Positions 27,180 through 36,179 of a DNA stretch of 64,000 bases are shown here, piece by piece. Both the position numbers and the translations under genes were made by a program. The notes under the pieces are model-generated. The model was not told the DNA's origin. It ran no database searches and worked only from the letters and a program-made list of their open reading frames with translations. The DNA is from Brevundimonas sp. SGAir0440 (GTDB lineage Bacteria; Pseudomonadota; Alphaproteobacteria; Caulobacterales; Caulobacteraceae): assembly GCF_005484585.1 (NCBI RefSeq), contig NZ_CP039435.1, positions 1,922,001 to 1,986,000 on the forward strand, given 5' to 3'. Positions within the stretch are counted from its first letter, which is position 1; every line of letters begins with the position of its first letter.

Positions 27180-27683
27180 ATGACCCAGTCCCTGATCCTG
27201 CATCGCCGGGGCCTTCTGATGAGCGCCGGCGCGCTCGCCCTGTCCGCCTGTTCGCCTGAGACATCCGAAGCCGGGGAGGGGCAATACGCAGCCTCCCCCT
27301 ATCGTCGGGTGTCCGATGCGGATTGGCGACGACGCTTGGGCGAAGCGTCTTGGCGCGTGATGCGGCACGAGGGGACGGAGCGTCCCTATTCCAGCCCGTT
27401 AAATGATCAGCATGCACGCGGGACGTTCGTCTGCAAGGGCTGCGATCTGCCGCTGTTCCGATCGCAGTGGAAATTCGATTCCCACACCGGCTGGCCCAGC
27501 TTCTATGACGTCATCGCCGCCAATATCGGCAAGAAGCGTGACCTGGCCATCGGCATTCCGCGCACCGAATACCATTGCGCCCGCTGCCTGGGACACCAGG
27601 GGCATGTGTTCGATGACGGTCCGCGTCCGACGGGGCTGCGCTACTGCAACAACGGCGTGGCGCTGAAGTTCGTCTCGGCCTAG
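27180..27683 (+). CDS. msrB: Exported peptide-methionine (R)-S-oxide reductase
   Basis: 167 residues. The N-terminus has HRRGLLMSAGALALSAC, a twin-arginine-like signal with a lipobox, so the protein is probably a periplasmic lipoprotein. The MsrB domain has the zinc cysteine pairs in CKGCDLPLF and CARCLGHQGHVF and the catalytic cysteine in GLRYCNNG, plus the substrate motif DSHTGWPSF. It repairs methionine-R-sulfoxide in envelope proteins. The stop TAG shares CTAG with the convergent gene's stop. Confidence 0.92.
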   Translation: MTQSLILHRRGLLMSAGALALSACSPETSEAGEGQYAASPYRRVSDADWRRRLGEASWRVMRHEGTERPYSSPLNDQHARGTFVCKGCDLPLFRSQWKFDSHTGWPSFYDVIAANIGKKRDLAIGIPRTEYHCARCLGHQGHVFDDGPRPTGLRYCNNGVALKFVSA

Positions 27684-28057
27684 GCGCGAAGGGCGCGCAC
27701 GGCTGAATCGACGGTCAGGCCGAAGATGACCGAGGCGATGATCACCAGCAGACCATAGTCGTGACCGGCGAAGAAAACGGGCGCGCAGGCCATGGCGATG
27801 ACGATCAATGGAAACAGTCCGGCCCAGACCGCCGTGCCCGGCGTGCTGACGTGGATCAGCGGCTGAGCGACCGGACGTTTCATCGCGCGCGCCATTCGTT
27901 CGTTGAGCAGAACGAAGGCGGCCGCGCAGATGACGGCCGAGATCACATATTTGACCGTGTTGCCCGGTTCTCCGAACAGGCTGGCTGTCATGATCAGCAG
28001 GATCAAGGCGACGCCTGTGCTGACGGCGAGCAGGGCGTTGGGTTCGAGACGGTTCAA
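27680..28057 (-). CDS. Hypothetical integral membrane protein downstream of phaC
   Basis: 125 residues from a TTG at 28057 that overlaps the phaC stop (TTGA). Four hydrophobic segments are visible: ALLAVSTGVALILLIMTA, VKYVISAVICAAAFVLL, AVWAGLFPLIVIAMACA and GLLVIIASVIFGLTV. I do not recognise the family. A longer in-frame reading beginning at 28216 lies inside phaC and is not credible. Coupling to phaC suggests co-expression with PHA synthase. Confidence 0.7.
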   Translation of the reverse strand: MNRLEPNALLAVSTGVALILLIMTASLFGEPGNTVKYVISAVICAAAFVLLNERMARAMKRPVAQPLIHVSTPGTAVWAGLFPLIVIAMACAPVFFAGHDYGLLVIIASVIFGLTVDSAVRALRA

Positions 28058-29994
28058 GACTTCACTTTCACATAGCTGCCCGGCGCCGGCTCGATGGGCT
28101 TGAGCGGGCCCATGGCCGGGTCGCGGGCGGGGATTTGCTTCCCGGATCGCGCGCCGAGCCAGGCCGACCAATGCTCCCACCAGCTGCCGGGATGTTCGAT
28201 GGCTTCCGCCTGCCATTCGGCCAAGGTCGCGGGAAGGGCAGGGTTGGTCCAGTGTTGATACTTCTTTGCGGCCGGGGCGTTGATGACGCCGGCGATGTGA
28301 CCCGATCCCGCCAAAGTGAAGGTCACATCCTTGCCGCCGAACAGTTTGGCGGATCGATAAACCGAGTTCATCGGCGCGATATGATCCTCGCGACTAGCCT
28401 GGAAATAGAGCGGGATCTTGACTTTCGACAGGTCCGCCGTCAGGCCGCCGATCTCGAACTGCCCCTTGGCCAGGGCATTGGCTCCATACATCTGACGTAG
28501 ATAGTCGAGATGCAGGGTCTTGGGCATGCGGGTCTGATCGGCGTTCCAGAAGAGCAGGTCGAAGGCCGGCGGATCCTTGCCGAGCAGATAGTTGCTGATG
28601 AAGAAGGACCAGATCAGGTCGTTGGACCGCAGGGCGTTGAACGTTTCCGCCATAGCCGCGCCCGGCAGGACGCCGCCCGCCGCGTCCATCTGGCGCTCGA
28701 TCTCGGCGATCCAGTGTTCGTCGGTGAACAGCAGCAGATCGCCGGCCTCGGCGAAATCATGTTGAGCGGCGAAGAAGGTGGCGGCGGCGATGCGCTTGTC
28801 GCCCTTGGCCGCCATGTGCGCCAGACCAGCGCCAAGCAGGGTGCCGCCGATGCAATATCCCACGGCGTTCAACTGCTTCGTGCCCGCCTGCTCCAGCGTC
28901 TTCTCGACCGCGCGATAAATGCCCTTTTCCAGATAGTCGTCGAAGCCGAAGCCGGCCTTGTCCTTGTCCGGATTGACCCAGGAACAGACGAAGACCGTGA
29001 AGCCCTGAGCCGACAGCCAGCGGATCAGCGAGTTCGCCGGCTGCAGGTCCATGATGTAGAATTTGTTGATCCAGGGCGGGAAGATCAGCAGCGGGATTTC
29101 GTGCTGGGTGTCGGTCGTAGACGCGTACTGGATCAGTTCGAACAGCTCATCGCGCCACACGACCTGGCCCGGCGCTGTGGCGACGTTCTCGCCGACGACG
29201 AACTTGCCGTAGTCAGCCTGGCTGATGCGCAGCGATCCCCCGCCACGTTCCAGATCGGCGGCGAAGTTCTGCATGCCCTTCACCAGTGATTCGCCGCTGG
29301 TCTCCGCCAAGGCCTTCAGCGCGACGGGATTGGAGGCCAGGAAGTTGGACGGTGAGAAGGCGTCCGTCAGCAGGCGGGTGAAGAACTGGGCGCGACGTTT
29401 CAGCGTCGGATCGACGTCCTCGACCCCGGCGATCAGGCCGTTCATCCAATCCGACGTCAGCAGATAGGATCGCCGCATCATGTCGAACATCGGGTTTTCG
29501 GACCAGGCCGGGTCCTTGAACCGCTTATCGCTCGGTGCAGGATCGGGCGCCTCGCCGGCCGCCTGACGCGCCGTCGATGACCAGAGCTGCATATAGCGAG
29601 TGAACAGGTCGGCCTGGGCCTGAATCATCTTGTCGGGCTGTGTGGCCAGGCTGGTCATGACTGACGTCATGGCCGGCGCGACGTTGAAAGGATCGGCGGA
29701 AAAGGCGGCCGGCCGATCGGCCTGGGTCAGCGCCGCCTCGGCGATCGCGCTCTGGGCCATCATGGCCGCCTTGGCCAGATTCATCGACAGGGTTTCGATC
29801 AATTCGGCCTGGTTGGGCGTCGCTGCGATCGCCTCGGGACTCGGTTCGGAATGGGCTTCGGCGGCGGCGTCCCGCGTTTCGGCAGGTTTCGATTTGGGCT
29901 GACGAGGTGGGCGGGGCTTGGCGGACGTCGGACGTCCGGCCTTGCGTGCGGGGCGGTCGGGGGCGTCTGTCGGCGTTCTGGGAGTCTTGGCCAT
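28054..29994 (-). CDS. phaC: Class I poly(3-hydroxyalkanoate) synthase
   Basis: 646 residues from ATG 29994 (AAGGA five bases upstream). The enzyme polymerises hydroxyacyl-CoA into storage polyester. The lipase-box cysteine is in NAVGYCIGGTLLGAG, and the triad is completed by Asp in FQASREDHIAPMNSVY and His in LAGSGHIAGVINAP. The first 50 or so residues are a disordered Ala/Pro/Lys/Arg-rich extension, so the protein is longer than the usual 560-600. The open frame continues upstream of this start but without family similarity. A small membrane protein gene overlaps its stop. Confidence 0.95.
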   Translation of the reverse strand: MAKTPRTPTDAPDRPARKAGRPTSAKPRPPRQPKSKPAETRDAAAEAHSEPSPEAIAATPNQAELIETLSMNLAKAAMMAQSAIAEAALTQADRPAAFSADPFNVAPAMTSVMTSLATQPDKMIQAQADLFTRYMQLWSSTARQAAGEAPDPAPSDKRFKDPAWSENPMFDMMRRSYLLTSDWMNGLIAGVEDVDPTLKRRAQFFTRLLTDAFSPSNFLASNPVALKALAETSGESLVKGMQNFAADLERGGGSLRISQADYGKFVVGENVATAPGQVVWRDELFELIQYASTTDTQHEIPLLIFPPWINKFYIMDLQPANSLIRWLSAQGFTVFVCSWVNPDKDKAGFGFDDYLEKGIYRAVEKTLEQAGTKQLNAVGYCIGGTLLGAGLAHMAAKGDKRIAAATFFAAQHDFAEAGDLLLFTDEHWIAEIERQMDAAGGVLPGAAMAETFNALRSNDLIWSFFISNYLLGKDPPAFDLLFWNADQTRMPKTLHLDYLRQMYGANALAKGQFEIGGLTADLSKVKIPLYFQASREDHIAPMNSVYRSAKLFGGKDVTFTLAGSGHIAGVINAPAAKKYQHWTNPALPATLAEWQAEAIEHPGSWWEHWSAWLGARSGKQIPARDPAMGPLKPIEPAPGSYVKVKS

Positions 29995-30078
29995 GATCGT
30001 CCTTCGCGCATCCTGCGCCAGAGGGTAATTCATCCACCCTTCCGCGCACCGCGATGATGGCATAAGACCATCAAGGAA

Positions 30079-30528
30079 ATGAACGCGTCGCACTCGAAAA
30101 AGATGATCCTGATCGCCGCAGCCGCGATCGCGACGCCACTGAGCGGCTGTGTCGGCGCATCCGCCTCCAAGACGGAGGCTGTCTCGCCGCTTGCGCCACG
30201 TATACAGGAACTGGTCGACGCCAATCGGCGCTATCCGCGCTGGGAGGACTTTCCGGCCGCGCCGACCGATCTGCCGCCGGTCACGCAGGTCGCGTCGAAT
30301 GTGCAGCGTCTCCAGGGCGACAGCGCGACGCTGACCAGCGAGATCGCACGCATCGACTGGACGCTCGGCGACGCCGAGGCGCTCGCCGCCGAAACCCGCG
30401 CGGCCGTGAACGCCGTTCCGGTATCGCCCGACGCCGTCCGAACCCAGGCCGATATCGAGGCCTTTGCCCAAAGCCTGCGTGACAGGGCCAAGGCTCCGCC
30501 GCCGCTCGACCGCCGCCCGACGCGATGA
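30079..30528 (+). CDS. Hypothetical lipoprotein
   Basis: 149 residues with a signal MILIAAAAIATPLSGC (lipobox LSGC, after a short basic start), then a polar Ala-rich mature part. NRRYPRWEDFPAAPTDLPP is the most distinctive stretch and recurs in short alphaproteobacterial lipoproteins found before recJ. No known domain is seen. It is divergent from phaC, and recJ starts 39 bases later. The ATG at 30079 has AAGGAA very close; ATG 30103 is an alternative. Confidence 0.7.
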   Translation: MNASHSKKMILIAAAAIATPLSGCVGASASKTEAVSPLAPRIQELVDANRRYPRWEDFPAAPTDLPPVTQVASNVQRLQGDSATLTSEIARIDWTLGDAEALAAETRAAVNAVPVSPDAVRTQADIEAFAQSLRDRAKAPPPLDRRPTR

Positions 30529-30567
30529 CCGGTCGCACGGGAGGCAGAATCCCGCGATAATGCGCTG

Positions 30568-32379
30568 ATGGCAGACGACGGCGGCGCAAAGACTCTGAAC
30601 GCATTCCTCGGCGTGTCTCGGTCCCTGTCCGGGCGCGCCTGGCGTCAACGTCCGGCCGACGCCGCCACGACGCGCGCGCACATGCAAACCCTGAACCTGG
30701 AAGAACCGCTGGCCCGGGCCTTGGCCTCGCGGGGCGTTCGCGCAGACCAGGGCCAAGATTTCCTTACCCCGACCCTGCGCGCCCTGTTTCCCGACCCGTC
30801 CAGCTTTATGGATATGGACGCAGCGGCCGATGCGATCCTGAATGCGCTTCAGGCCAAGGCGAACATTCATGTGTTCGCCGACTATGACGTGGACGGGGCG
30901 TCCAGCGCGGCGCTGCTGGTGCGTTGGTTCCGGGCGATGGGGCATACGCTTTCCATCTATGTGCCGGACCGGATGACCGAAGGGTACGGCCCCAGCGCCA
31001 GGGCCTTCGACACGCTGAAGGCCTCGGGCGCCGATCTGATCATCACGGTGGATTGCGGGGCTGCAGCGAACGAAGCTCTGGCCCATGCGGCCGCCATCGC
31101 CCTGAACGTCGTCGTGATCGATCACCACCTGATGCGCAGCGAGCCGCCGACGGCCTTGGCGGTCGTCAACCCGAACCGGCCGGGCTGCAACTCAGGTCAG
31201 GGAAATCTGGCGGCGGCAGGCGTCGTCTTCGTCCTTCTCGCGGCGCTGAACCGGGAGGGGCGGCGGCGGGGCCTGTTCGCCGAGAAGCCCGAGCCGGATA
31301 TTCGTCAGTGGCTGGATCTGGCGGCCCTGGGCGCCATCTGCGACGTGACGGGTCTGACGGGCTTCAATCGCGCCCTGACCGGCCTTGGTCTAAAGGTCAT
31401 GAGCGACTGGCGCAATCCGGGTCTGCGCGCGCTGTTGGCGGCGGCCGGCGCCGAACCGGGACCGGCCAAAAGCAATCATGCCGGTTTCATCCTGGGGCCG
31501 CGCATCAATGCGGGAGGACGCATCGGTCGCTCCGATCTGGGCGCGCGGTTGTTGTCGACGGATGATCCGGCCGAGGCCGAGGCCCTGGCGATCGAACTCG
31601 ATGCCCTGAATCTATCGCGGCGCGACGTCGAGCGGGCCGTCACTGACGCCGCCGTTCGTCGGGTCGAGGCGACCGGCGCCCATGCCGACGAGAGCGCCGT
31701 CGTCGTGGTCGCGGGCGAGGACTGGCATCCGGGCGTCGTCGGGATCGTCGCCGGCCGTTTGCGCGAGCGCTGGCGCAAGCCGGTGATCGTCATTGGCGTC
31801 GATCCCGTCACCGGTCTCGGGAAGGGCTCGGGCCGGTCACAGCCAGGCATGAACCTGGGACGCGCGATCCAGGCGGCCTGGGAGAGCGGGATCCTGCTCG
31901 CTGGCGGCGGTCATGCCATGGCGGCAGGCCTGACGATGGACGGTGCGCGCGTGTCCGAGCTGACCGTCTTCCTGAACGAGAGACTCGCTACCGAAAGGGT
32001 CGAAGCTGTCGCACAGGACGTGCTTGAGATCGACGCCCTGATCGACCCCGCGGCGGCGACGCGCGATCTGTTCGAATCGTTCGAGCGTCTGGCCCCATTC
32101 GGCCCTGCCAACCCGGAACCCAGCTTCGCCCTAAGCGGGGTTCAAGCCCGCGAACCCGTCGCCATGAATGGCGGTCATGTGCGGTGCCGGCTGGTCGGTC
32201 CAGATGGCGCGTCGGTCAAGGCCATCGCCTGGCGCTGCGCCGATCTGCCGACGGGCCAGGCGTTGCTGTCGGGGCAGGGCGGGCTCAGCGTCGTGGGCCG
32301 GCTGAAGGCTGACGACTGGAATGGCCGCAAGGGCGTGCAGTTCGAGATCGAGGATGTCGCCGATCCTCGAATGATCTGA
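30568..32379 (+). CDS. recJ: Single-stranded-DNA-specific exonuclease RecJ
   Basis: 603 residues. RecJ degrades ssDNA 5' to 3' in recombination and mismatch repair. The DHH motifs are ADYDVDGASSAALLVRW (motif I), IITVDCGAA, and VVVIDHHLMRSEPPTALAVVNPN, followed by the DHHA1 domain with GPRINAGGRIG and GGGHAMAAGLTM and a C-terminal OB fold. The first 35 residues may be leader sequence, since the family similarity starts after MQTLNLEEPLARALASRG. The start codon is therefore uncertain. Confidence 0.95.
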   Translation: MADDGGAKTLNAFLGVSRSLSGRAWRQRPADAATTRAHMQTLNLEEPLARALASRGVRADQGQDFLTPTLRALFPDPSSFMDMDAAADAILNALQAKANIHVFADYDVDGASSAALLVRWFRAMGHTLSIYVPDRMTEGYGPSARAFDTLKASGADLIITVDCGAAANEALAHAAAIALNVVVIDHHLMRSEPPTALAVVNPNRPGCNSGQGNLAAAGVVFVLLAALNREGRRRGLFAEKPEPDIRQWLDLAALGAICDVTGLTGFNRALTGLGLKVMSDWRNPGLRALLAAAGAEPGPAKSNHAGFILGPRINAGGRIGRSDLGARLLSTDDPAEAEALAIELDALNLSRRDVERAVTDAAVRRVEATGAHADESAVVVVAGEDWHPGVVGIVAGRLRERWRKPVIVIGVDPVTGLGKGSGRSQPGMNLGRAIQAAWESGILLAGGGHAMAAGLTMDGARVSELTVFLNERLATERVEAVAQDVLEIDALIDPAAATRDLFESFERLAPFGPANPEPSFALSGVQAREPVAMNGGHVRCRLVGPDGASVKAIAWRCADLPTGQALLSGQGGLSVVGRLKADDWNGRKGVQFEIEDVADPRMI

Positions 32380-32457
32380 CGACGGCTTCAAAAAACTGAA
32401 AATCCACGCTTGCACCGCCCCGAGGGCGCGGCTATATCGCCGGCTCTCCCGCGCAGC

Positions 32458-32532
32458 GGTCCCTTCGTCTATCGGTTAGGACGTCAGGTTTTCAACCTGA
32501 AAAGAGGGGTTCGACTCCCCTAGGGACTGCCA
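32458..32532 (+). tRNA. tRNA-Glu (TTC)
   Basis: 75 bases. The anticodon stem TCAGG/CCTGA encloses TTTTCAA with anticodon TTC. The T arm is AGGGGTTCGACTCCCCT. The acceptor arm is GGTCCCT/AGGGACT, giving a G-U pair at position 1-72. Discriminator G and CCA are encoded. Confidence 0.95.
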
Positions 32533-32551
32533 CGCGGGCAGGACTATGGTT

Positions 32552-32619
32552 GAGCCTCTTAGGCTCCCTGCAAGCAGCCTAAGCTCAGATAGCAGAAGAG
32601 ACTGGCGATCATTCGCCAG
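32552..32619 (+). other. Two hairpins in the leader before the cold-shock gene
   Basis: GAGCCT-CTT-AGGCTC (32552-32566) and CTGGCGA-TCAT-TCGCCAG (32602-32619) are perfect short stems in the 207-base gap between tRNA-Glu and the cold-shock gene. They could be part of a structured 5' leader, as is typical for cold-shock mRNAs, or of a small RNA. The gap also holds an AT-rich -10-like TGTTAAATATAAAA at about 32690 and no convincing gene. Confidence 0.4.
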
Positions 32620-32739
32620 CGCCTGCGATCCCCCAAACGCAAGCTTCTGCACAGACGCGCATTTTCCGCTTTTCAAAATTTCGCGGAACGGTGTTAAATA
32701 TAAAACGAGTCCGCTGGAGGCGCGGGCGGGGGTTTTTAA

Positions 32740-33279
<540 letters not shown>

Positions 33280-33300
33280 TCCAGCGCCCAGGAGAGGCGT

Positions 33301-33780
33301 ATGATCAAGGCGACGAGACGTTTTGCAATGGCCGGGCTTATCACGCTCGCGCTCGCCGGATGCGCGGCCAAGGCGCCGGTCGGCCCCAATGGCGAGCCGT
33401 TGCAGAAGCTGGCTGTGGTGACCACGTCAGGCGAGCATCAGTTCTGGGTCGAGATCGCCGACGAAGAGCCCGAACGTCAACGGGGGCTGATGTTCCGTCC
33501 ACCGCTGGAGGCCGACCGCGGCATGCTGTTCCAATGGCCGGGAGAAGCCCCGCGCGAGCAAAGCTTCTGGATGCGCAACACGCCGAGTTCGCTGGACATT
33601 CTGTATATCGATCCGCAGGGCCGGATCGTCTCAATCGCTTCGCACGCCACGCCGTTCTCCGAGGCGCCGATCCCTTCCAACGGCGCCGCCAACGGCGTTC
33701 TGGAACTGCGGGCAGGGCGGGCGGCCGAAATCAACGCCAAGCCCGGCGACAAAGTTTTACATCCTTATTTCAAGCCTTGA
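33301..33780 (+). CDS. DUF192 family lipoprotein
   Basis: 159 residues with a lipoprotein signal [21 protein letters not shown]. The mature part is DUF192: [45 protein letters not shown] and [16 protein letters not shown]192 proteins are small secreted beta-barrel-like proteins of unknown biochemical role. It follows the cold-shock gene by 21 bases and may be co-transcribed. AGGAGAGGCGT lies just before the ATG. Confidence 0.88.
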   Translation: MIKATRRFAMAGLITLALAGCAAKAPVGPNGEPLQKLAVVTTSGEHQFWVEIADEEPERQRGLMFRPPLEADRGMLFQWPGEAPREQSFWMRNTPSSLDILYIDPQGRIVSIASHATPFSEAPIPSNGAANGVLELRAGRAAEINAKPGDKVLHPYFKP

Positions 33781-33825
33781 TTGCGGATCGCGTCGCGAAG
33801 TGCCAATAGAGCGCTCCGTTCGGTC

Positions 33826-33902
<77 letters not shown>

Positions 33903-33979
33903 ACGGAAGGCCGCTGGATCATATGTCCGGCGCGCGTTATGGCAGGGTTACAGACCCCGGCGTCACTGAGGATTTCGCC

Positions 33980-34285
33980 ATGTTGGCTCGCATCTACCGC
34001 CCGGCCAAAACTGCGATGCAGTCGGGCAAGGCCAAGAGCCGCGACTGGCGGCTGGAATTCGAACCGGCGTCGGCGCGCACCATCGATCCGCTGATGGGCT
34101 GGACCAGCTCCACCGACATGAACGGCCAGGTTCGTCTCAGCTTCGAATCGAAGGAAGAAGCGATCGAATACGCCGAACGTCACGGCATCGCCTTCCGCTT
34201 GCACGAGCCGAACGATCCGCCGGTGATCATCAAAGCCTATGCCGACAATTTCGCCACCAACCGCAAGCAGTCCTGGACGCACTGA
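33980..34285 (+). CDS. NADH dehydrogenase NDUFS4-like (ETC complex I) subunit
   Basis: 101 residues from ATG 33980 (GAGG upstream). It matches the ETC complex I subunit region, homologous to mitochondrial NDUFS4, an accessory subunit found in alphaproteobacterial complex I: MLARIYRPAKTAMQSGKAKSRDWRLEFEP, then GWTSSTDMNGQVRLSFESKEEAIEYAERHGI. It is unlinked from the main nuo operon, as in other alphaproteobacteria. It sits between two tRNA genes. Confidence 0.92.
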   Translation: MLARIYRPAKTAMQSGKAKSRDWRLEFEPASARTIDPLMGWTSSTDMNGQVRLSFESKEEAIEYAERHGIAFRLHEPNDPPVIIKAYADNFATNRKQSWTH

Positions 34286-34304
34286 CGCCTGACGTCTTGC
34301 CAGA

Positions 34305-34381
34305 GCGCCCATAGCTCAACCGGATAGAGCACCCGCCTTCTAAGCGGGATGTTGCAGGTTCGAGTCCTGCTGGGCGCGCCA
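34305..34381 (+). tRNA. tRNA-Arg (TCT)
   Basis: 77 bases. The acceptor arm GCGCCCA/TGGGCGC pairs fully. The anticodon stem CCCGC/GCGGG encloses CTTCTAA, anticodon TCT. The T arm is GCAGGTTCGAGTCCTGC. Discriminator G and CCA are encoded. Confidence 0.97.
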
Positions 34382-34408
34382 CCTCCGGCGCCTTCGAGGG
34401 GCTGATCC

Positions 34409-35365
34409 ATGACCGACCATCAGACCTCGTCCGATCAAGCCGTCCGTGTCGCCGCACTCTACCGGTTCGCGCCGGTGGCCGACCCCGAAACCGTACGCCA
34501 GACGCTTCAGGCGGTCTGCGACGCTGGGCAGGTGAGAGGGACCCTACTCGTCGCGCCGGAAGGTCTGAACGGCACCATCGCCGGATCAGAGGCGGCCATC
34601 GCAGCGGTGCTGTCCGCGATCCATGCCATGCCAGGCTTCGAGACGCTGGAACTCAAATACGCCTGGACAGACGCCCTGCCTTTCCACCGGATGAAGGTGC
34701 GCGTCAAACGCGAGATCGTCACCATGGGACAGCCGGATCTGGACCCTGCGAATCAGGCGGGAGTCTACGTTGCGCCCACGGACTGGAATGCCCTGATCGC
34801 CGATCCCGAGACCTTGGTGATCGATACGCGCAACGACTATGAGGGCGAGATCGGCGCGTTCGAACGGGCCGTCCAGCCCAATACCCGCAGCTTTCGCGAT
34901 TTTCCAGACTGGTTCCGCAGCGAAGGTCGCGCCCTGATCGAGCAGACCGGCGCCAAACGCGTGGCCATGTACTGCACCGGGGGCATTCGCTGTGAAAAAT
35001 CGACCGCCTTCCTGAAAGCCGAGGGTGTGGAGAACGTCCACCATCTGGAGGGCGGCATCCTTCGCTATCTTGAGACAGTGGATGAGGATCAGAGCCTATG
35101 GCGTGGGTCGTGTTTCGTTTTCGACGAACGCGTCTCGGTCGGGCACGGCCTGAGCCAAGGTCCCCACACCTTGTGCCGGGGATGTCGTCTGCCAGTGGAC
35201 GAGGCCGGTCGGGCTTCGCCGCACTATGTCGAAGGCGTAAGCTGCGAGCGCTGTCACGACGCCCGCGACGAGGTCCAGCGGCAGCGATATGCCGAGCGTC
35301 ACAGGCAGATGGGGATGGCCCGCGAGCGCGGCGAGACGCATCTGGGATCAGCTCAGAAAGACTAA
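34409..35365 (+). CDS. trhO: tRNA uridine-34 hydroxylase TrhO (rhodanese-like)
   Basis: 318 residues. TrhO (YceA) hydroxylates U34 of tRNA to ho5U with O2. The N-terminal acylphosphatase-like part contains GTLLVAPEGLNGTIAGS, and the rhodanese domain has the active cysteine in MYCTGGIRCEKSTAFL with HHLEGGILRYLE. The C-terminal Cys-rich tail (LCRGCRLPVDE, SCERCHD) is a normal part of the long form. It starts 27 bases after tRNA-Arg, so a tRNA-modification gene directly follows a tRNA gene. Confidence 0.94.
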   Translation: MTDHQTSSDQAVRVAALYRFAPVADPETVRQTLQAVCDAGQVRGTLLVAPEGLNGTIAGSEAAIAAVLSAIHAMPGFETLELKYAWTDALPFHRMKVRVKREIVTMGQPDLDPANQAGVYVAPTDWNALIADPETLVIDTRNDYEGEIGAFERAVQPNTRSFRDFPDWFRSEGRALIEQTGAKRVAMYCTGGIRCEKSTAFLKAEGVENVHHLEGGILRYLETVDEDQSLWRGSCFVFDERVSVGHGLSQGPHTLCRGCRLPVDEAGRASPHYVEGVSCERCHDARDEVQRQRYAERHRQMGMARERGETHLGSAQKD

Positions 35366-35372
35366 GATCGTC

Positions 35373-36179
35373 TCATCGCCGGGGCGGGCGAGGGAAGAAG
35401 GCGCTGGTGCGGGCTGCGTAGGCCTCGAACGCCTTGGGTCTTGATTGTCGCATATGCTCTTCCAGCAAGGGCACGCCCGACACCTTAGTCAAAAGCCAGT
35501 ACATGTAGGCTGGCCCTGTCAGCGCCAGCCAACCCCAAGGCCATTCGCCGTTGATGTTGATGGCGAACACAGGCCAGGCGCACCAACTCACCCATTCGAA
35601 GAAATAGTTCGGGTGGCGTGACCAGGCCCACAGACCAACATCGCAGACACCACCCTTGTTGGCCGGGTTGCGTTTGAAGGCCGCCAGCTGGCGATCGGAA
35701 ACAGCTTCACCAACCAGGGCTCCGACGAAGATCAGTGTCGCGAAGGCATCCTGGAGCGTCAGGCCCGGCGCTGGGTTGCGCGCCGCCGCCATCACGCTGA
35801 GCGCCAGGAAGGCGGCGGCTCCGGCTTGCAGCATCAGAAAGCCGAACATCTTTACCTGAAAACCGGCGCCGCAGTCCTCTCGCAGGCGCGCGTAGCGAGC
35901 GTCTTCGCGCTCCTCGTGGGCGGCGCGAACAGCGATGTGGGATCCTAGCCGCAGGCCCCAAAGGCCGATCAGAAGGGCTGCGAGATACTGGCGCAATGAC
36001 GGAGCGGCGCCGTCGATCGGAAACAGCGCGACGCCGACGCCGGCTGCTCCCAGTCCGAGCGACCAGAAGGCGTCCGCCCAGCCGCCCTGACCCGTTCGTT
36101 TCTGAACCAGCCATGCTGTAGACATGACGACGACGAGAAACAGGGCGGCGACACCCCAAATGGTCGCGAAAGCCGTCAC
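35373..36179 (-). CDS. DUF1295 (steroid 5-alpha-reductase-like) membrane protein
   Basis: 268 residues from a GTG overlapping the chrR stop (GTGA), so the third gene of rpoE-chrR-DUF1295. Six or so membrane segments are visible. The C-terminal WSRHPNYFFEWVSWCAWPVF is the motif of isoprenylcysteine methyltransferase/steroid reductase-like proteins, suggesting NAD(P)H or SAM chemistry on a lipid. DUF1295 genes accompany COG2907, DUF1365 and Cfa-like genes in the sigma-E/ChrR regulon of other proteobacteria, which fits lipid modification under photo-oxidative stress. Substrate unknown. Confidence 0.88.
   Translation of the reverse strand: MTAFATIWGVAALFLVVVMSTAWLVQKRTGQGGWADAFWSLGLGAAGVGVALFPIDGAAPSLRQYLAALLIGLWGLRLGSHIAVRAAHEEREDARYARLREDCGAGFQVKMFGFLMLQAGAAAFLALSVMAAARNPAPGLTLQDAFATLIFVGALVGEAVSDRQLAAFKRNPANKGGVCDVGLWAWSRHPNYFFEWVSWCAWPVFAININGEWPWGWLALTGPAYMYWLLTKVSGVPLLEEHMRQSRPKAFEAYAARTSAFFPRPPRR

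Noticed and set aside
29995..31128. Upstream extension of the phaC frame, continuing to 31128
   Set aside because: It runs antisense through the lipoprotein gene and the recJ start; PHA synthase similarity begins only after the ATG at 29994, which has a good ribosome binding site.
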